A stretch of 64,000 nt of DNA, taken from NCBI RefSeq assembly GCF_001281315.1, contig NZ_CP012479.1, positions 682,001 through 746,000 of the forward strand, given 5' to 3'. Positions 25,887 through 34,471 of this stretch are shown one piece after another; the first letter of the stretch is position 1; each line of letters opens with the position of its first letter. A program made the position numbers and the translations under genes. Under the pieces are notes generated by a model, which saw only the letters and a list, made by a program, of their open reading frames with translations, did no database searches and was not told the DNA's origin. This DNA comes from Arthrobacter sp. ERGS1:01 (GTDB lineage Bacteria; Actinomycetota; Actinomycetes; Actinomycetales; Micrococcaceae).

Positions 25887-26093
25887 CAGTGTGCTGTTTT
25901 GCGCACTGACTACGCGCGCTTACCCCTGACGAGTAGCCGGAGCAATCCGAAAACTGCAGATGGATTGCGCCCATTCGGTCCGCTGAAAAGCGGTTTATGG
26001 ACGCGCAATGAGTGCCAGGAGCAGGGCCCGTACGGCGTTTTTCGTACAGGTTATCAAGCTAAAGAACCGTAATAACTAAGAAGGAGCGCCGGC
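25887..26093 (+). promoter_or_regulatory. Structured rpsB mRNA leader, candidate S2 autoregulatory RNA
   Basis: The last 207 bases before rpsB hold four hairpins: CAGTGTGC with GCGCACTG (25887-25894/25901-25908, one G-U), GCAATCC with GGATTGC (25942-25948/25962-25968), CCGCT-GAAA-AGCGG with a GNRA tetraloop (25980-25993) and GTACG with CGTAC (26030-26034/26043-26047). AAGAAGGAG then precedes the start codon. No open reading frame in this stretch looks real. A possible -10 (TAACAT near 25873) lies just upstream. S2 represses its own leader in E. coli; the same logic here is inference. Confidence 0.5.
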
Positions 26094-26948
26094 ATGCCCG
26101 TCGTAACTATGCGCCAGCTGCTTGACAGCGGCGTCCACTTTGGACACCAGACCCGTCGTTGGAACCCGAAGATGAAGCGATTCATCCTCACGGAGCGCAA
26201 CGGCATCTACATCATCGACCTGCAGCAGTCACTGTCTTTCATTGACCGCGCCTACGAGTTCGTCAAGGCCACCGTTGCCCACGGCGGAACCGTACTGTTC
26301 GTCGGTACCAAGAAGCAGGCTCAGGAAGCCATCGCAGAGCAGGCCGCACGCGTCGGCATGCCCTACGTGAACCAGCGCTGGTTGGGTGGCATGCTCACCA
26401 ACTTCCAGACGGTTTCCAAGCGCATCCAGCGCATGAAGGAACTCGAAGAGATCAACTTCGAGGACGTTGCTTCCTCGGGCCACACCAAGAAGGAGCTCCT
26501 GCTCCTCAAGCGTGAACTGACCAAGCTGCAGACCAACCTCGGTGGTATCCGCAACCTGACCAAGGCGCCTTCCGTGCTCTGGGTTGTTGACACCCCGAAG
26601 GAACACCTCGCCATCGACGAGGCCCACAAGCTGAAGATCCCGGTTGTTGCCATCCTGGACTCCAACTGCAACCCGGACGACGTCGACTTCCCGATCCCGG
26701 GCAACGACGACGCCATCCGCTCCGTCGCCCTGTTGACCCGCGTGATCGCCGACGCCATCGCCGAAGGCCTGATCGCCCGCAACAACAAGGCAACCGGCAA
26801 CGAAGAAGCACCGGCCGAGCCGTTGGCTGAGTGGGAGCGCGAGCTCCTCGAAGGCGACAAGGCCGCCGAGGCCCCCGCCGTTGAAGCTGAAGTTGTTGCC
26901 GAGGCTCCGGCCGAAGCTGCCGCTGAAGAAGCTGCAACCGAAGCGTAA
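26094..26948 (+). CDS. rpsB: 30S ribosomal protein S2
   Basis: A 284-residue S2 protein of the small subunit. Typical motifs are [31 protein letters not shown] and [10 protein letters not shown]. The final 50 residues are an Ala/Glu-rich acidic tail, a common actinobacterial extension. It starts at ATG 26094 with a strong ribosome site and is the first gene of the rpsB-tsf unit. Confidence 0.99.
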   Translation: MPVVTMRQLLDSGVHFGHQTRRWNPKMKRFILTERNGIYIIDLQQSLSFIDRAYEFVKATVAHGGTVLFVGTKKQAQEAIAEQAARVGMPYVNQRWLGGMLTNFQTVSKRIQRMKELEEINFEDVASSGHTKKELLLLKRELTKLQTNLGGIRNLTKAPSVLWVVDTPKEHLAIDEAHKLKIPVVAILDSNCNPDDVDFPIPGNDDAIRSVALLTRVIADAIAEGLIARNNKATGNEEAPAEPLAEWERELLEGDKAAEAPAVEAEVVAEAPAEAAAEEAATEA

Positions 26949-27004
26949 TTTTCGCCTCCACGGCACACGGTGATCACCGGATGCCGGCACTGAAGTAATC
27001 GACG

Positions 27005-27047
27005 CTGGCAGGATCGCAGCGCCCACAAGGCGCCGCGGTCCTGCCAG
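27005..27047 (+). promoter_or_regulatory. Hairpin in the rpsB-tsf spacer
   Basis: A 9-bp stem CTGGCAGGA/TCCTGCCAG (27005-27013 with 27039-27047) encloses an inner GCGCC/GGCGC stem. No T-run follows, so partial attenuation or mRNA processing between rpsB and tsf is more likely than full termination. Confidence 0.5.
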
Positions 27048-27098
27048 AGTTCAGTGAAGCAAGTCCCAAAAAAGCAAAATCTATACCTAGGGGTTCAT

Positions 27099-27935
27099 AT
27101 GGCGAACTACACCGCCGCTGATATTAAGGCTCTGCGCGAGCGCACCGGCGCTGGCATGATGGATGTCAAGAAGGCTCTCGACGAGGCAAACGGCGACGCC
27201 GAGAAGGCCATGGAGCTCATCCGCATCAAGGGCCTCAAGGGCGCCACCAAGCGCGAAGGCCGCTCCACCGCTGAGGGCCTGGTTGCCGCAGCTGTCGAGA
27301 ACGGCGTTGGCGTCATGGTTGAAGTCAACTGCGAGACCGACTTCGTAGCCAAGGCTGCCCCGTTCATCGAATTCTCCAACAAGGTCCTCGCGACTGCCAT
27401 CGCTTCCGGTGCAGCCGACGTCGAGACCCTGCTGGCTGTTGACGTTGACGGCAAGCCCATGTCCGAGGTCGTCATCGAAGCCGGCGCACTGCTGGGCGAA
27501 AAGGTTGCAATCCGCCGCCTGGCCCGCGTTGAGGGTGCCTCGGTTGACGCTTACCTGCACAAGACCTCCAAGGACCTTCCGGCCCAGGTTGGCGTGCTGT
27601 TCGCCGTTGACGGTGACAGCGAAGCCGCTGCGACCGTTGCCCACGACGTTGCCGTGCACATTGCCGCCATGTCCCCGACCTACCTCTCCCGCGAAGAAGT
27701 TTCCGCCGAGACGGTCGAGAACGAACGCCGCATCGCCACGGAAACCGCACAGGCCGAAGGCAAGCCCGAAGCTGCCATGACGAAGATCGTTGAAGGCCGC
27801 CTGACCGGCTTCTTCAAGGAGATCGTCCTCGTGGACCAGTCCTTCGCCAAGGACGCCAAGAAGAGCGTTGGCACCGTCCTGGACGAAGCCGGCGTCAAGG
27901 CTGTTGGCTTTGCCCGCTTCCGCGTTGGGGCATAA
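27099..27935 (+). CDS. tsf: Elongation factor Ts
   Basis: GDP/GTP exchange factor for EF-Tu, about 278 residues. ATG 27099 opens M-A-N-Y-T-A-A-D-I-K-A-L-R-E-R-T-G-A-G-M-M-D-V-K-K-A-L, the UBA-like N-terminal domain, preceded by AGGGG. The EF-Tu contact T-D-F-V-A is present in the core domain, and the C-terminal module L-V-D-Q-S-F-A-K-D is typical. It follows rpsB by 150 bp and is closed by a strong terminator. Confidence 0.99.
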   Translation: MANYTAADIKALRERTGAGMMDVKKALDEANGDAEKAMELIRIKGLKGATKREGRSTAEGLVAAAVENGVGVMVEVNCETDFVAKAAPFIEFSNKVLATAIASGAADVETLLAVDVDGKPMSEVVIEAGALLGEKVAIRRLARVEGASVDAYLHKTSKDLPAQVGVLFAVDGDSEAAATVAHDVAVHIAAMSPTYLSREEVSAETVENERRIATETAQAEGKPEAAMTKIVEGRLTGFFKEIVLVDQSFAKDAKKSVGTVLDEAGVKAVGFARFRVGA

Positions 27936-27958
27936 AGCACCACCACGCTGATGTGACG

Positions 27959-27997
27959 AAGAAGGGGCAGCCGCCGACGGCGACTGCCCCTTCTTTG
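27959..27997 (+). terminator. Rho-independent terminator after tsf
   Basis: A 12-bp stem AAGAAGGGGCAG/CTGCCCCTTCTT (27959-27970 with 27984-27995) contains a small inner GCCG/CGGC pairing and ends in TTT. It separates rpsB-tsf from pyrH. Confidence 0.88.
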
Positions 27998-28100
27998 CGC
28001 CCGGGTTCGGCTAAGATTTGAGACGGCCCCTTCGTTTCCGTCCGACGGCGGGCGGGACGTTCCGTGCACGGGCGGCACCACAAGCTTTTGTTTACACCGC

Positions 28101-28138
28101 ATCGACAAAACAGCTCTGAATCGACAAAACAGCACTGA
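28101..28138. repeat. Tandem 19-bp direct repeat upstream of pyrH
   Basis: Two adjacent copies of ATCGACAAAACAGCNCTGA (28101-28119 and 28120-28138) differ at a single base. They lie about 50 bases before the pyrH start, in the promoter or leader region. Two sites one helical repeat unit apart (19 bp) could bind a dimeric regulator; this is inferred from position. Confidence 0.7.
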
Positions 28139-28185
28139 GGGATCCAACGGCCCACGCACCGTTGCCGGTACCCATGGAAGGCGAA

Positions 28186-28947
28186 ATGACTACGAACACT
28201 CCCGAAACCGCGCAGGAACTTTCCATCAACTCATCCGGAACCCCCAAGCGCCGCCGCGTGCTGCTCAAGCTCTCCGGCGAAGTGTTTGGCGCCGGCAAGC
28301 TCGGCGTCGACCCGGACACGATCCGCGGCATCGCCAAGCAGATCGCCAGCACCGTGGGCCAGGTCGAGGTCGCCATTGTGGTGGGCGGCGGCAACTTCTT
28401 CCGCGGCGCCGAACTCTCCGCCTCCGGCATGGACCGCTCCCGCGCGGACTACATGGGCATGCTCGGCACCGTCATGAACTGCCTGGCCCTGCAGGACTTC
28501 CTGGAGCAGGCCGGCGTCGACACCCGCGTCCAGAGCGCCATCACCATGGGCCAGGTCGCCGAGGCCTACATTCCGCGGCGCGCCATCCGCCACCTGGAAA
28601 AGAGCCGCGTGGTCATCTTCGGCGCCGGTGCCGGCCTGCCGTACTTCTCCACCGACACCGTCGCAGCCCAGCGCGCGCTGGAAGTCCATGCCGATGTGGT
28701 CCTGATGGCCAAGAACGGCGTCGACGGCGTCTACACGGCGGACCCCAAGAAGGACCCCGACGCCGTCAAGCTTGACCACCTCAGCTACGACGAAGCCATG
28801 GCCCGTGATATCCGCGTCATGGACCAGACCGCGTTCAGCCTGTGCAAGGACAACAACGTCACCATGCTGGTCTTCGGCATGGAGGGCGAAGGCAACGTTG
28901 CCCGCGCAATTTTGGGTGAGGAACTGGGCACGCTCGTCACCCCGTGA
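28186..28947 (+). CDS. pyrH: UMP kinase
   Basis: Hexameric UMP kinase (UMP to UDP), about 253 residues. ATG 28186 follows GGAAGG by four bases; earlier in-frame starts at 28174 and 28162 are possible. Motifs: [20 protein letters not shown] and the UMP-site region [12 protein letters not shown] Ser/Thr-rich N-terminal extension of about 25 residues precedes the fold. It heads the pyrH-frr-cdsA group. Confidence 0.98.
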   Translation: MTTNTPETAQELSINSSGTPKRRRVLLKLSGEVFGAGKLGVDPDTIRGIAKQIASTVGQVEVAIVVGGGNFFRGAELSASGMDRSRADYMGMLGTVMNCLALQDFLEQAGVDTRVQSAITMGQVAEAYIPRRAIRHLEKSRVVIFGAGAGLPYFSTDTVAAQRALEVHADVVLMAKNGVDGVYTADPKKDPDAVKLDHLSYDEAMARDIRVMDQTAFSLCKDNNVTMLVFGMEGEGNVARAILGEELGTLVTP

Positions 28948-28954
28948 TCCGGGG

Positions 28955-28988
28955 CGTGGGCGGGCGCACCCGGGTGCGCCCGCCCACG
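28955..28988. repeat. 34-bp perfect GC palindrome between pyrH and frr
   Basis: A uniformly GC-rich perfect palindrome centred at 28971/28972 starts eight bases after the pyrH stop. No T-run follows. It could slow RNA polymerase or protect the pyrH mRNA end rather than terminate. Confidence 0.7.
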
Positions 28989-29064
28989 GTAGGATGGTGT
29001 CAGGATTGCCGCTGGCGCATGCCGCGGATGAGTCATGTAGTGAATACAGTTGAGGGAGAGAAAC

Positions 29065-29622
29065 GTGATCGAAGAGACTTTGCTCGAGGCCGAGGAAAAG
29101 ATGGATAAGGCCATTGAGGTAGCCAAAGAGGATTTCGCCGCCGTCCGCACGGGCCGCGCGAACCCGTCGCTCTTCTCCAAGGTCCTGGTCGACTACTACG
29201 GTGCACCGACCCCGCTCCAGCAGCTGGCATCCTTTGCCGTGCCGGAAGCGCGCACCCTGCTGATCACCCCCTTCGACCGCACCGCCCTGCACGACATCGA
29301 GCGGGCCCTGAGCTCCTCCGACGTCGGCGCCAACCCGTCCAACGACGGCAACGTGATCCGCGTGGTCATGCCGGAGCTGACGCAGGAACGCCGCAAGGAG
29401 TACGTCAAGCTGGTCCGTACCAAGGGTGAGGACGCGAAGGTTTCCGTCCGCAACATCCGCCGCAAGGCCAAGGAAGCCCTGGACAAGCTGGTCAAGGACG
29501 GCGAAGCCGGCGAGGACGAAGGCGCCCGTGCCGAGAAGGAACTCGACGCGCTCACCAAGGCCCACACGGACAACGTCGATGAGCTGCTCAAGCGCAAGGA
29601 AGTCGAGCTTCTCGAGGTCTAA
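29065..29622 (+). CDS. frr: Ribosome recycling factor
   Basis: A 185-residue factor that splits post-termination ribosomes with EF-G. GTG 29065 is preferred: GAGGGAGAG is well spaced and the length matches the family standard. Motifs are [24 protein letters not shown] and R-R-K-E-Y-V-K-L-V. Its stop overlaps the cdsA start by one base (TAATG), so the two are coupled. Confidence 0.98.
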   Translation: MIEETLLEAEEKMDKAIEVAKEDFAAVRTGRANPSLFSKVLVDYYGAPTPLQQLASFAVPEARTLLITPFDRTALHDIERALSSSDVGANPSNDGNVIRVVMPELTQERRKEYVKLVRTKGEDAKVSVRNIRRKAKEALDKLVKDGEAGEDEGARAEKELDALTKAHTDNVDELLKRKEVELLEV

Positions 29623-31103
29623 TGACGGACCCCAAGCCTGCCCGTTCCGGCTCCCTGGGGGAGGAGGCGGGCGCGTCCAACGCAGAGGCGACCCCGTCCC
29701 CTGAAACAGCGGAATTCCAGTTTCCCACCCGGAAAGCCCGCCGCATTGCCGAAATGACGGGCATGATCCCCATTGTGGTGCCGGAAAACGTGGTGCCGGA
29801 AAGCGTGGTGCCGGAAAAGCAGGCCAAGGGATCGGCTGATCCCGCCGGCTCCGGCGACGCTACCACCTCGGGCGACGCCGTTCAGGAGGCCGCAGCCGAC
29901 GTCGAGGCCGCCAAGTCTGACGACGGCAAGGCGGGCGGCGCCGCGGCTGACAAAGCCAATAACGGTGCTGCCGCTACGGAAGCCAAGGCTGACGATGCCA
30001 CGGCCAATACGGCTGATGACAGCGATGCCTCCACGAATCCCAGGGAAGAAATAGCCGGCAACGGCGCGGCAGCAGACGCGGATGCGACCGCCGGCGAGGA
30101 CGACACCGCGCCGGCGAATGCCGCTGTGCGCGCGCCCGTTTCCGCCATGGCCGTGACGGGCCTTCCCGCCGTCCCGGTGCCGCCGGGCCCCATCGCCGCC
30201 ATCCCGGACGACGTCGCCAAACCCGCACGTGCGGCCAAGCCCCCGCGCACACCCAAGGCCGGGCGCGACCTGCCCGCCGCCGTCGGCGTCGGCGTTGCCT
30301 TGCTGGTCCTGGTGATCGGCAGCCTGCTGTTCTTCCCGCTCGCGTTCGTCGTGGTCGCCACGGCATTCGTGTGCGTTGGCGTCTGGGAGGTGACCCGGGC
30401 CATTGGCGACAAAGGCATCAAGGCACCCCTGACCCCGGTCATGGTCGGCGCACTGGCCATGCCGGCGTCGGCCTATTTTGCCGGCTCCGAGGGGCTGCTC
30501 TTTGCCTTGGTCGCCAGCGCCGGCGCCACCTTGCTGTGGCGCTCCCTCGATTCGGAGCCGGGTGCGGTCAAGAGCATTCTCGCCGGCATCTTCTCCCTCA
30601 TGTGGGTCCCGTTCCTGCTCAGCTTCGTGTTCCTGATGCTGCGCGGCCACGAGTCGCCCACGCTCGGGCTGACCCTCGACCTTGCGAACATCAATCGCGG
30701 CGTCCTGCAGGTCATCATCATGCTGCTTCTGGTGGTTGCCAACGACACCTTCGGCTACCTGGTGGGTGTCTTGTTCGGCAAGCACCCCATGGCGCCCAAA
30801 ATCAGCCCCAAGAAGTCCTGGGAGGGTTTTGCCGGGTCCATGGGAGGGGCCATCCTGGTGGCCATCCCGGCCACGGTGTTCGTGTTGAACGAGCACTGGT
30901 GGGTGGGATTCGCGCTGGCCATTGGTATGGTCTTTGCAGGCACCGGCGGCGACTTTGCCGAGTCCATGATCAAGCGTGAACTGGGTATCAAGGACATGTC
31001 CAACCTGCTGCCCGGCCACGGCGGCGTCATGGACAGGCTGGATTCAATCCTGTTCGCGGCCCCCGTCGCCTACGCCACCTTTACCGTTTTGGGCCGGTTC
31101 TAA
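29622..31103 (+). CDS. cdsA: Phosphatidate cytidylyltransferase with long N-terminal extension
   Basis: Makes CDP-diacylglycerol, the precursor of all phospholipids, from phosphatidate and CTP. The catalytic membrane part spans roughly residues 215-493 and has S-P-K-K-S-W-E-G-F-A-G and the family signature G-H-G-G-V-M-D-R-L-D-S. About 210 residues of Ala/Asp/Glu-rich, disordered-looking sequence precede it, including an exact-pattern 15-bp triplication (V-V-P-E-N/S/K, 29775-29819). The extension is longer than I would expect for the family; translation from 29622 is supported by its coupling to frr. Confidence 0.95.
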   Translation: MTDPKPARSGSLGEEAGASNAEATPSPETAEFQFPTRKARRIAEMTGMIPIVVPENVVPESVVPEKQAKGSADPAGSGDATTSGDAVQEAAADVEAAKSDDGKAGGAAADKANNGAAATEAKADDATANTADDSDASTNPREEIAGNGAAADADATAGEDDTAPANAAVRAPVSAMAVTGLPAVPVPPGPIAAIPDDVAKPARAAKPPRTPKAGRDLPAAVGVGVALLVLVIGSLLFFPLAFVVVATAFVCVGVWEVTRAIGDKGIKAPLTPVMVGALAMPASAYFAGSEGLLFALVASAGATLLWRSLDSEPGAVKSILAGIFSLMWVPFLLSFVFLMLRGHESPTLGLTLDLANINRGVLQVIIMLLLVVANDTFGYLVGVLFGKHPMAPKISPKKSWEGFAGSMGGAILVAIPATVFVLNEHWWVGFALAIGMVFAGTGGDFAESMIKRELGIKDMSNLLPGHGGVMDRLDSILFAAPVAYATFTVLGRF

Positions 31104-31170
31104 TGGGGTTGTCCCCGTCAAGCGCCGTGCCGGTTTTCGTCCAAGAATGCAACTCCCTCTAGGAATGACT

Positions 31171-31770
31171 GTGACAGTGGAAAACAAGACCCGCACCAAC
31201 TCGAAGTTCAAGCTGGTTGGTGCCAAGGAAATCGGCTACAACGTCAAGCAGGTCGACGTATTCCTTGACCGCGCCCGCGCCTACTTCCTGAACACGGACA
31301 CCTCCGGTGCCGCCATCACGAGCCTCGACGTGCGCACGGCGTCGTTCGAACCGGCCCGCGGAGGCTACAACGCCCAGGCCGTCGACGCCGCCATGGACCG
31401 GATCGAGGACGAATTCGTGCTCCGCGAAAAGGAGCTGCTGATTCGCGCCGACGGCGAAAAGGCCTGGATGATCAAGATCGGCAAGACCGCCTCGGTGCTC
31501 CGCGCCAGGCTGCACCGGCCCGACGGTGAACGGTTCCGCCGCCCTGCCCGCAAGAGCGTGCAAAGCTACAGCGTTGCCGACGTCGACCTGCTGTGCCATG
31601 AACTGCTCACCTACATCGAGGACAACGGCGAACTAAGCGTCGACGTCGTCCGACGTGCCGTATTTGCCCCCGCCAAGGGCGTGGACGGCTATGAGGAAAG
31701 CCAGGTGGATGCGTTCCTGGACCGCGTGGTGGAGCTCATGGCCTCGATCGACACCCCCGCCGAAACGTAA
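31171..31770 (+). CDS. DivIVA domain-containing protein
   Basis: About 199 residues. GTG 31171 is chosen because AGGA lies six bases before it; ATG 31165 abuts that site. Two short DivI1A-type motifs are visible: F-K-L-V-G-A-K-E-I-G-Y-N-V-K-Q-V-D-V-F-L-D-R and, at the C-terminus, V-D-G-Y-E-E-S-Q-V-D-A-F-L-D-R. A third, weaker copy reads G-G-Y-N-A-Q-A-V-D-A-A-M-D-R. Such proteins lack the long coiled coil of true DivIVA/Wag31, and their role is unknown. It follows cdsA closely. Confidence 0.85.
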   Translation: MTVENKTRTNSKFKLVGAKEIGYNVKQVDVFLDRARAYFLNTDTSGAAITSLDVRTASFEPARGGYNAQAVDAAMDRIEDEFVLREKELLIRADGEKAWMIKIGKTASVLRARLHRPDGERFRRPARKSVQSYSVADVDLLCHELLTYIEDNGELSVDVVRRAVFAPAKGVDGYEESQVDAFLDRVVELMASIDTPAET

Positions 31771-31797
31771 CCCGCAGCGCCGCAGTCCACGGCGCGG

Positions 31798-33294
31798 TTA
31801 GCGCCCCTGGCCGGCAACGGCGTGGGGGCGCTCCGGCACATGCAGCTTTGTCATGAAGCGGGCCGTGCCGGGGTTCCGGCGGCCCCGGGTTGCCAACGAC
31901 ACCAGCACCATGGTGGCGAACGCCGTGGGCACGGTCCAGGCCGCCGGCTCAGCCAGCAGCCGGTGCAAGGGTGAATCCCCGCCGAGCAGCGGCCCGGCCA
32001 CCATGGCCGTGAGGCAGAGCAGGCCGCCGGCCAGCATTCCGGCCACGGCTCCGGCGTCCGTGAGCCCGCGCCACCAGATGCCCAACAACAGCAGCGGGCC
32101 CACCGTGGAGGCCGTCAGGGCGAAGACCAGCCCCACGGACTGTGCCAGTGCCGGCGAACCCGTCACAAGTGCCAGCCCCAAGGGCACGACGGCGGCAGCG
32201 ACCGCGGCGATCCGGAAACCGCGAATCCCGCCGCCAAACAGCTCCTGGCTCGCCACGCCGGCCAGGGAGACCACCAATCCCGAGGTGGTGGACAGGAACG
32301 CCGCGAATGCGCCGGCCACCACCAGGGCCGAAAGCAGGCTGCCGCCCAGGCCGCCGATCAAGGTGCCAGGCAACAGCAGCACGGCGGTGTCCGTGGATCC
32401 GCCGGCAACGAGCTCGGGAAGGAAGACCCTGCCCACTACGCCAAACACGGTGGGAAACAAGTAGAAGACCGACAACAGGCCCAATACGAGCAACGTGGTG
32501 CGCCGTGCGGAGGCGCCGTCGGGGTTCGTGTAGAAGCGGGCCAGGACGTGCGGCAGCCCCAGGGTGCCAAACATCAGGGCCACCAACAGGGACAAGGTGC
32601 CGTAGAGGTCCCGGCGGGACGCCGGATCCGTGTCGGGAAAAAACTCGGCTCCAGCCGGTGCGCCACCGGCTGGGGTGCCCGTGGCACCGGTGACCATCAG
32701 CAGGATGAACATCACCGGCACGGCCATGGCCGTCAGCTTCAGCCAATATTGGAACGACTGGACCAGGGTGATGGAGCGCATGCCCCCGGCAACCACTGTG
32801 AGAATGACTACCAGCATTACCGCGACGGCACCCACCCAGGACGGCAGTCCGGTGGCGGTGAGGATGGTCAGGGACGCCCCGTGCAGTTGAGGAACGATGT
32901 AGAACCAGCCGATCACCACGATCAAGATACTGGTGACATGCCTGGCCAGGGGAGAGGCAAGGCGGGCGTGTGCAAAGTCGGGGACCGTGTAGGCGCCCGA
33001 ACGCCGCAAGGGGGCGGCCACGAAGAATAACAACATCAGGTACCCGGCTGTGTAACCGATGGGGAACCACAACCCGTTGATCCCCGTCAGCATGATGAGC
33101 CCGGCTATGCCCAGGAAACTCGCGGCGGAAAGATACTCCCCACCCATGGCCGACGCGTTCAGCCACGGTGGCACCGACCGTGACGCCACATAGAAGTCGT
33201 CGGTGGTCCGGGAGATGCGCAGGCCATAGAAGCTGATCAACGCCGTGGCTGCGGAAACCGCAAGGACGGCGAGAAACCCGATCGCCGGATTCAC
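31798..33294 (-). CDS. Sodium:solute symporter, acetate/monocarboxylate type
   Basis: A 498-residue SSS-family permease with about 13 hydrophobic segments. Motifs such as D-D-F-Y-V-A-S-R-S-V-P, G-G-E-Y-L-S-A-A-S-F-L-G and H-V-L-A-R-F-Y-T-N-P are typical of the ActP/MctC branch, which takes up acetate, propionate or pyruvate with Na+. It is the last gene of a four-gene minus-strand unit, overlapping the DUF485 gene by four bases; that pairing is the usual one for MctC-like carriers. Confidence 0.92.
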   Translation of the reverse strand: MNPAIGFLAVLAVSAATALISFYGLRISRTTDDFYVASRSVPPWLNASAMGGEYLSAASFLGIAGLIMLTGINGLWFPIGYTAGYLMLLFFVAAPLRRSGAYTVPDFAHARLASPLARHVTSILIVVIGWFYIVPQLHGASLTILTATGLPSWVGAVAVMLVVILTVVAGGMRSITLVQSFQYWLKLTAMAVPVMFILLMVTGATGTPAGGAPAGAEFFPDTDPASRRDLYGTLSLLVALMFGTLGLPHVLARFYTNPDGASARRTTLLVLGLLSVFYLFPTVFGVVGRVFLPELVAGGSTDTAVLLLPGTLIGGLGGSLLSALVVAGAFAAFLSTTSGLVVSLAGVASQELFGGGIRGFRIAAVAAAVVPLGLALVTGSPALAQSVGLVFALTASTVGPLLLLGIWWRGLTDAGAVAGMLAGGLLCLTAMVAGPLLGGDSPLHRLLAEPAAWTVPTAFATMVLVSLATRGRRNPGTARFMTKLHVPERPHAVAGQGR

Positions 33295-33686
33295 TTCCCC
33301 TCCACCAGGTCACGGTAACGGTTTTCGTTCTTCGAGGCGGCACGCACATACAGCCACGCGCAAAGGCCGATGATCGGGTAAACGCCCACGCCCAGCAGGA
33401 GCCACGGGACGGGCACCCCCAGAATCTCCCACTCCGTCAGTTCGCTCACGGTGTCCACCGCGACCCAGATGGCGGCCATGACCAGGAGGAAGCCGCCGGC
33501 AAACGCCAGGGCCAGCCGCAGCTGGGAGCGGATCAGTGAGCGGACCATCACCTCTCCGACGGCCGACTGTTCGGCAACCTCCTCGGAAACGCTGGTGCTG
33601 AATGGCATGTGGCGGCCCTGTCGGCGCGGTGCCGTGACCCGGACGCGGCCGGGTGCGGGCGGCCGGGACTCGGGATCCGGGGTCAT
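33291..33686 (-). CDS. DUF485 small membrane protein, symporter partner
   Basis: A 131-residue protein with two membrane helices (L-R-L-A-L-A-F-A-G-G-F-L-L-V-M-A-A and P-W-L-L-L-G-V-G-V-Y-P-I-I-G-L-C-A-W-L-Y) and the closing motif Y-V-R-A-A-S-K-N-E-N-R-Y-R-D-L-V. DUF485 proteins are nearly always encoded with monocarboxylate SSS carriers and may be accessory subunits. The first about 26 residues are Pro/Arg-rich; the start overlaps the regulator stop (ATGA), and M-P-F-S-T-S-V is an alternative start. Confidence 0.88.
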   Translation of the reverse strand: MTPDPESRPPAPGRVRVTAPRRQGRHMPFSTSVSEEVAEQSAVGEVMVRSLIRSQLRLALAFAGGFLLVMAAIWVAVDTVSELTEWEILGVPVPWLLLGVGVYPIIGLCAWLYVRAASKNENRYRDLVEGK

Positions 33687-34408
33687 GCCGACGGCCGAAC
33701 CCGGGTGGCCTGCAACCGTTCACGCAGCAGCGGCAGGTGCCTGCGGCTGACCGGCAGCTCGGCGTTGGATACGAGGATGGTGGGCTTGGCGGCCCCCAGT
33801 TTCAGGGCCGTCACGAACGGCATGCACACCAGGAAGGACCGGTGGATGCGCACGAACCCGGACGCCGCCCACCGCTGCTCCAGATCGGCCAGCGGCACGC
33901 GGACCAGGTAGCTGGACTCGGCGGTGTGCAGCCGGGCGTAGTCGCCCTGGGCCTGGACGAACCGGACCTCGTCGAGGCTGATGACGCGACTGGTCCCGCC
34001 CTGGCCAACGGTGATCATTTCCACCTGGCCGTCCCCGGCCGGCCGGGTGACAAGGTCGGTCAGCCGGCCAACGGTCGTGGCCAGGCGTTCGGCCCGCACG
34101 GGCTTGAGGAGGTAGTCCACCGCGGCGACGTCAAACGCCTCGAGGGCGCGGTCGTCGTCGGCCGTCACGAACACCACCAGCGGCGGGTTCGCCCGCTTGT
34201 TGATGACCCCTGCCAGCTCCAGTCCGGAGATGCCGGGCATGTGGATGTCCAGGAACACGGCGCTGACGTCCTCGGCGGCAAGGATCTCGATCGCCTGCGC
34301 CCCGCACGTGGCACGGTGAATGCTCCCGATCCGCGGGTCCCGGCCCAGCAGGTATGCCATCTCTTCGACGGCGGGCACCTCGTCGTCGACCACCAGGACG
34401 TTAATCAT
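33683..34408 (-). CDS. LytR/AlgR-type response regulator (REC + LytTR)
   Basis: A 241-residue regulator. The receiver domain has V-V-D-D-E, the phosphoacceptor in V-F-L-D-I-H-M-P-G and the Lys in Y-L-L-K-P-V. The C-terminal LytTR DNA-binding domain shows Q-A-Q-G-D-Y-A-R-L-H-T and G-F-V-R-I-H-R-S-F-L-V. It lies between its kinase and the DUF485-symporter pair. By analogy with BtsSR (YehUT), which controls a pyruvate carrier in E. coli, it probably activates the adjacent transport genes. Confidence 0.93.
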   Translation of the reverse strand: MINVLVVDDEVPAVEEMAYLLGRDPRIGSIHRATCGAQAIEILAAEDVSAVFLDIHMPGISGLELAGVINKRANPPLVVFVTADDDRALEAFDVAAVDYLLKPVRAERLATTVGRLTDLVTRPAGDGQVEMITVGQGGTSRVISLDEVRFVQAQGDYARLHTAESSYLVRVPLADLEQRWAASGFVRIHRSFLVCMPFVTALKLGAAKPTILVSNAELPVSRRHLPLLRERLQATRVRPSA

Positions 34409-34471
34409 GGGAGTAAGCTTATCGCCCGGAGGGAGCCGGCTGGGAGAAACGGGGAGCGGATCCCGGCGGGG

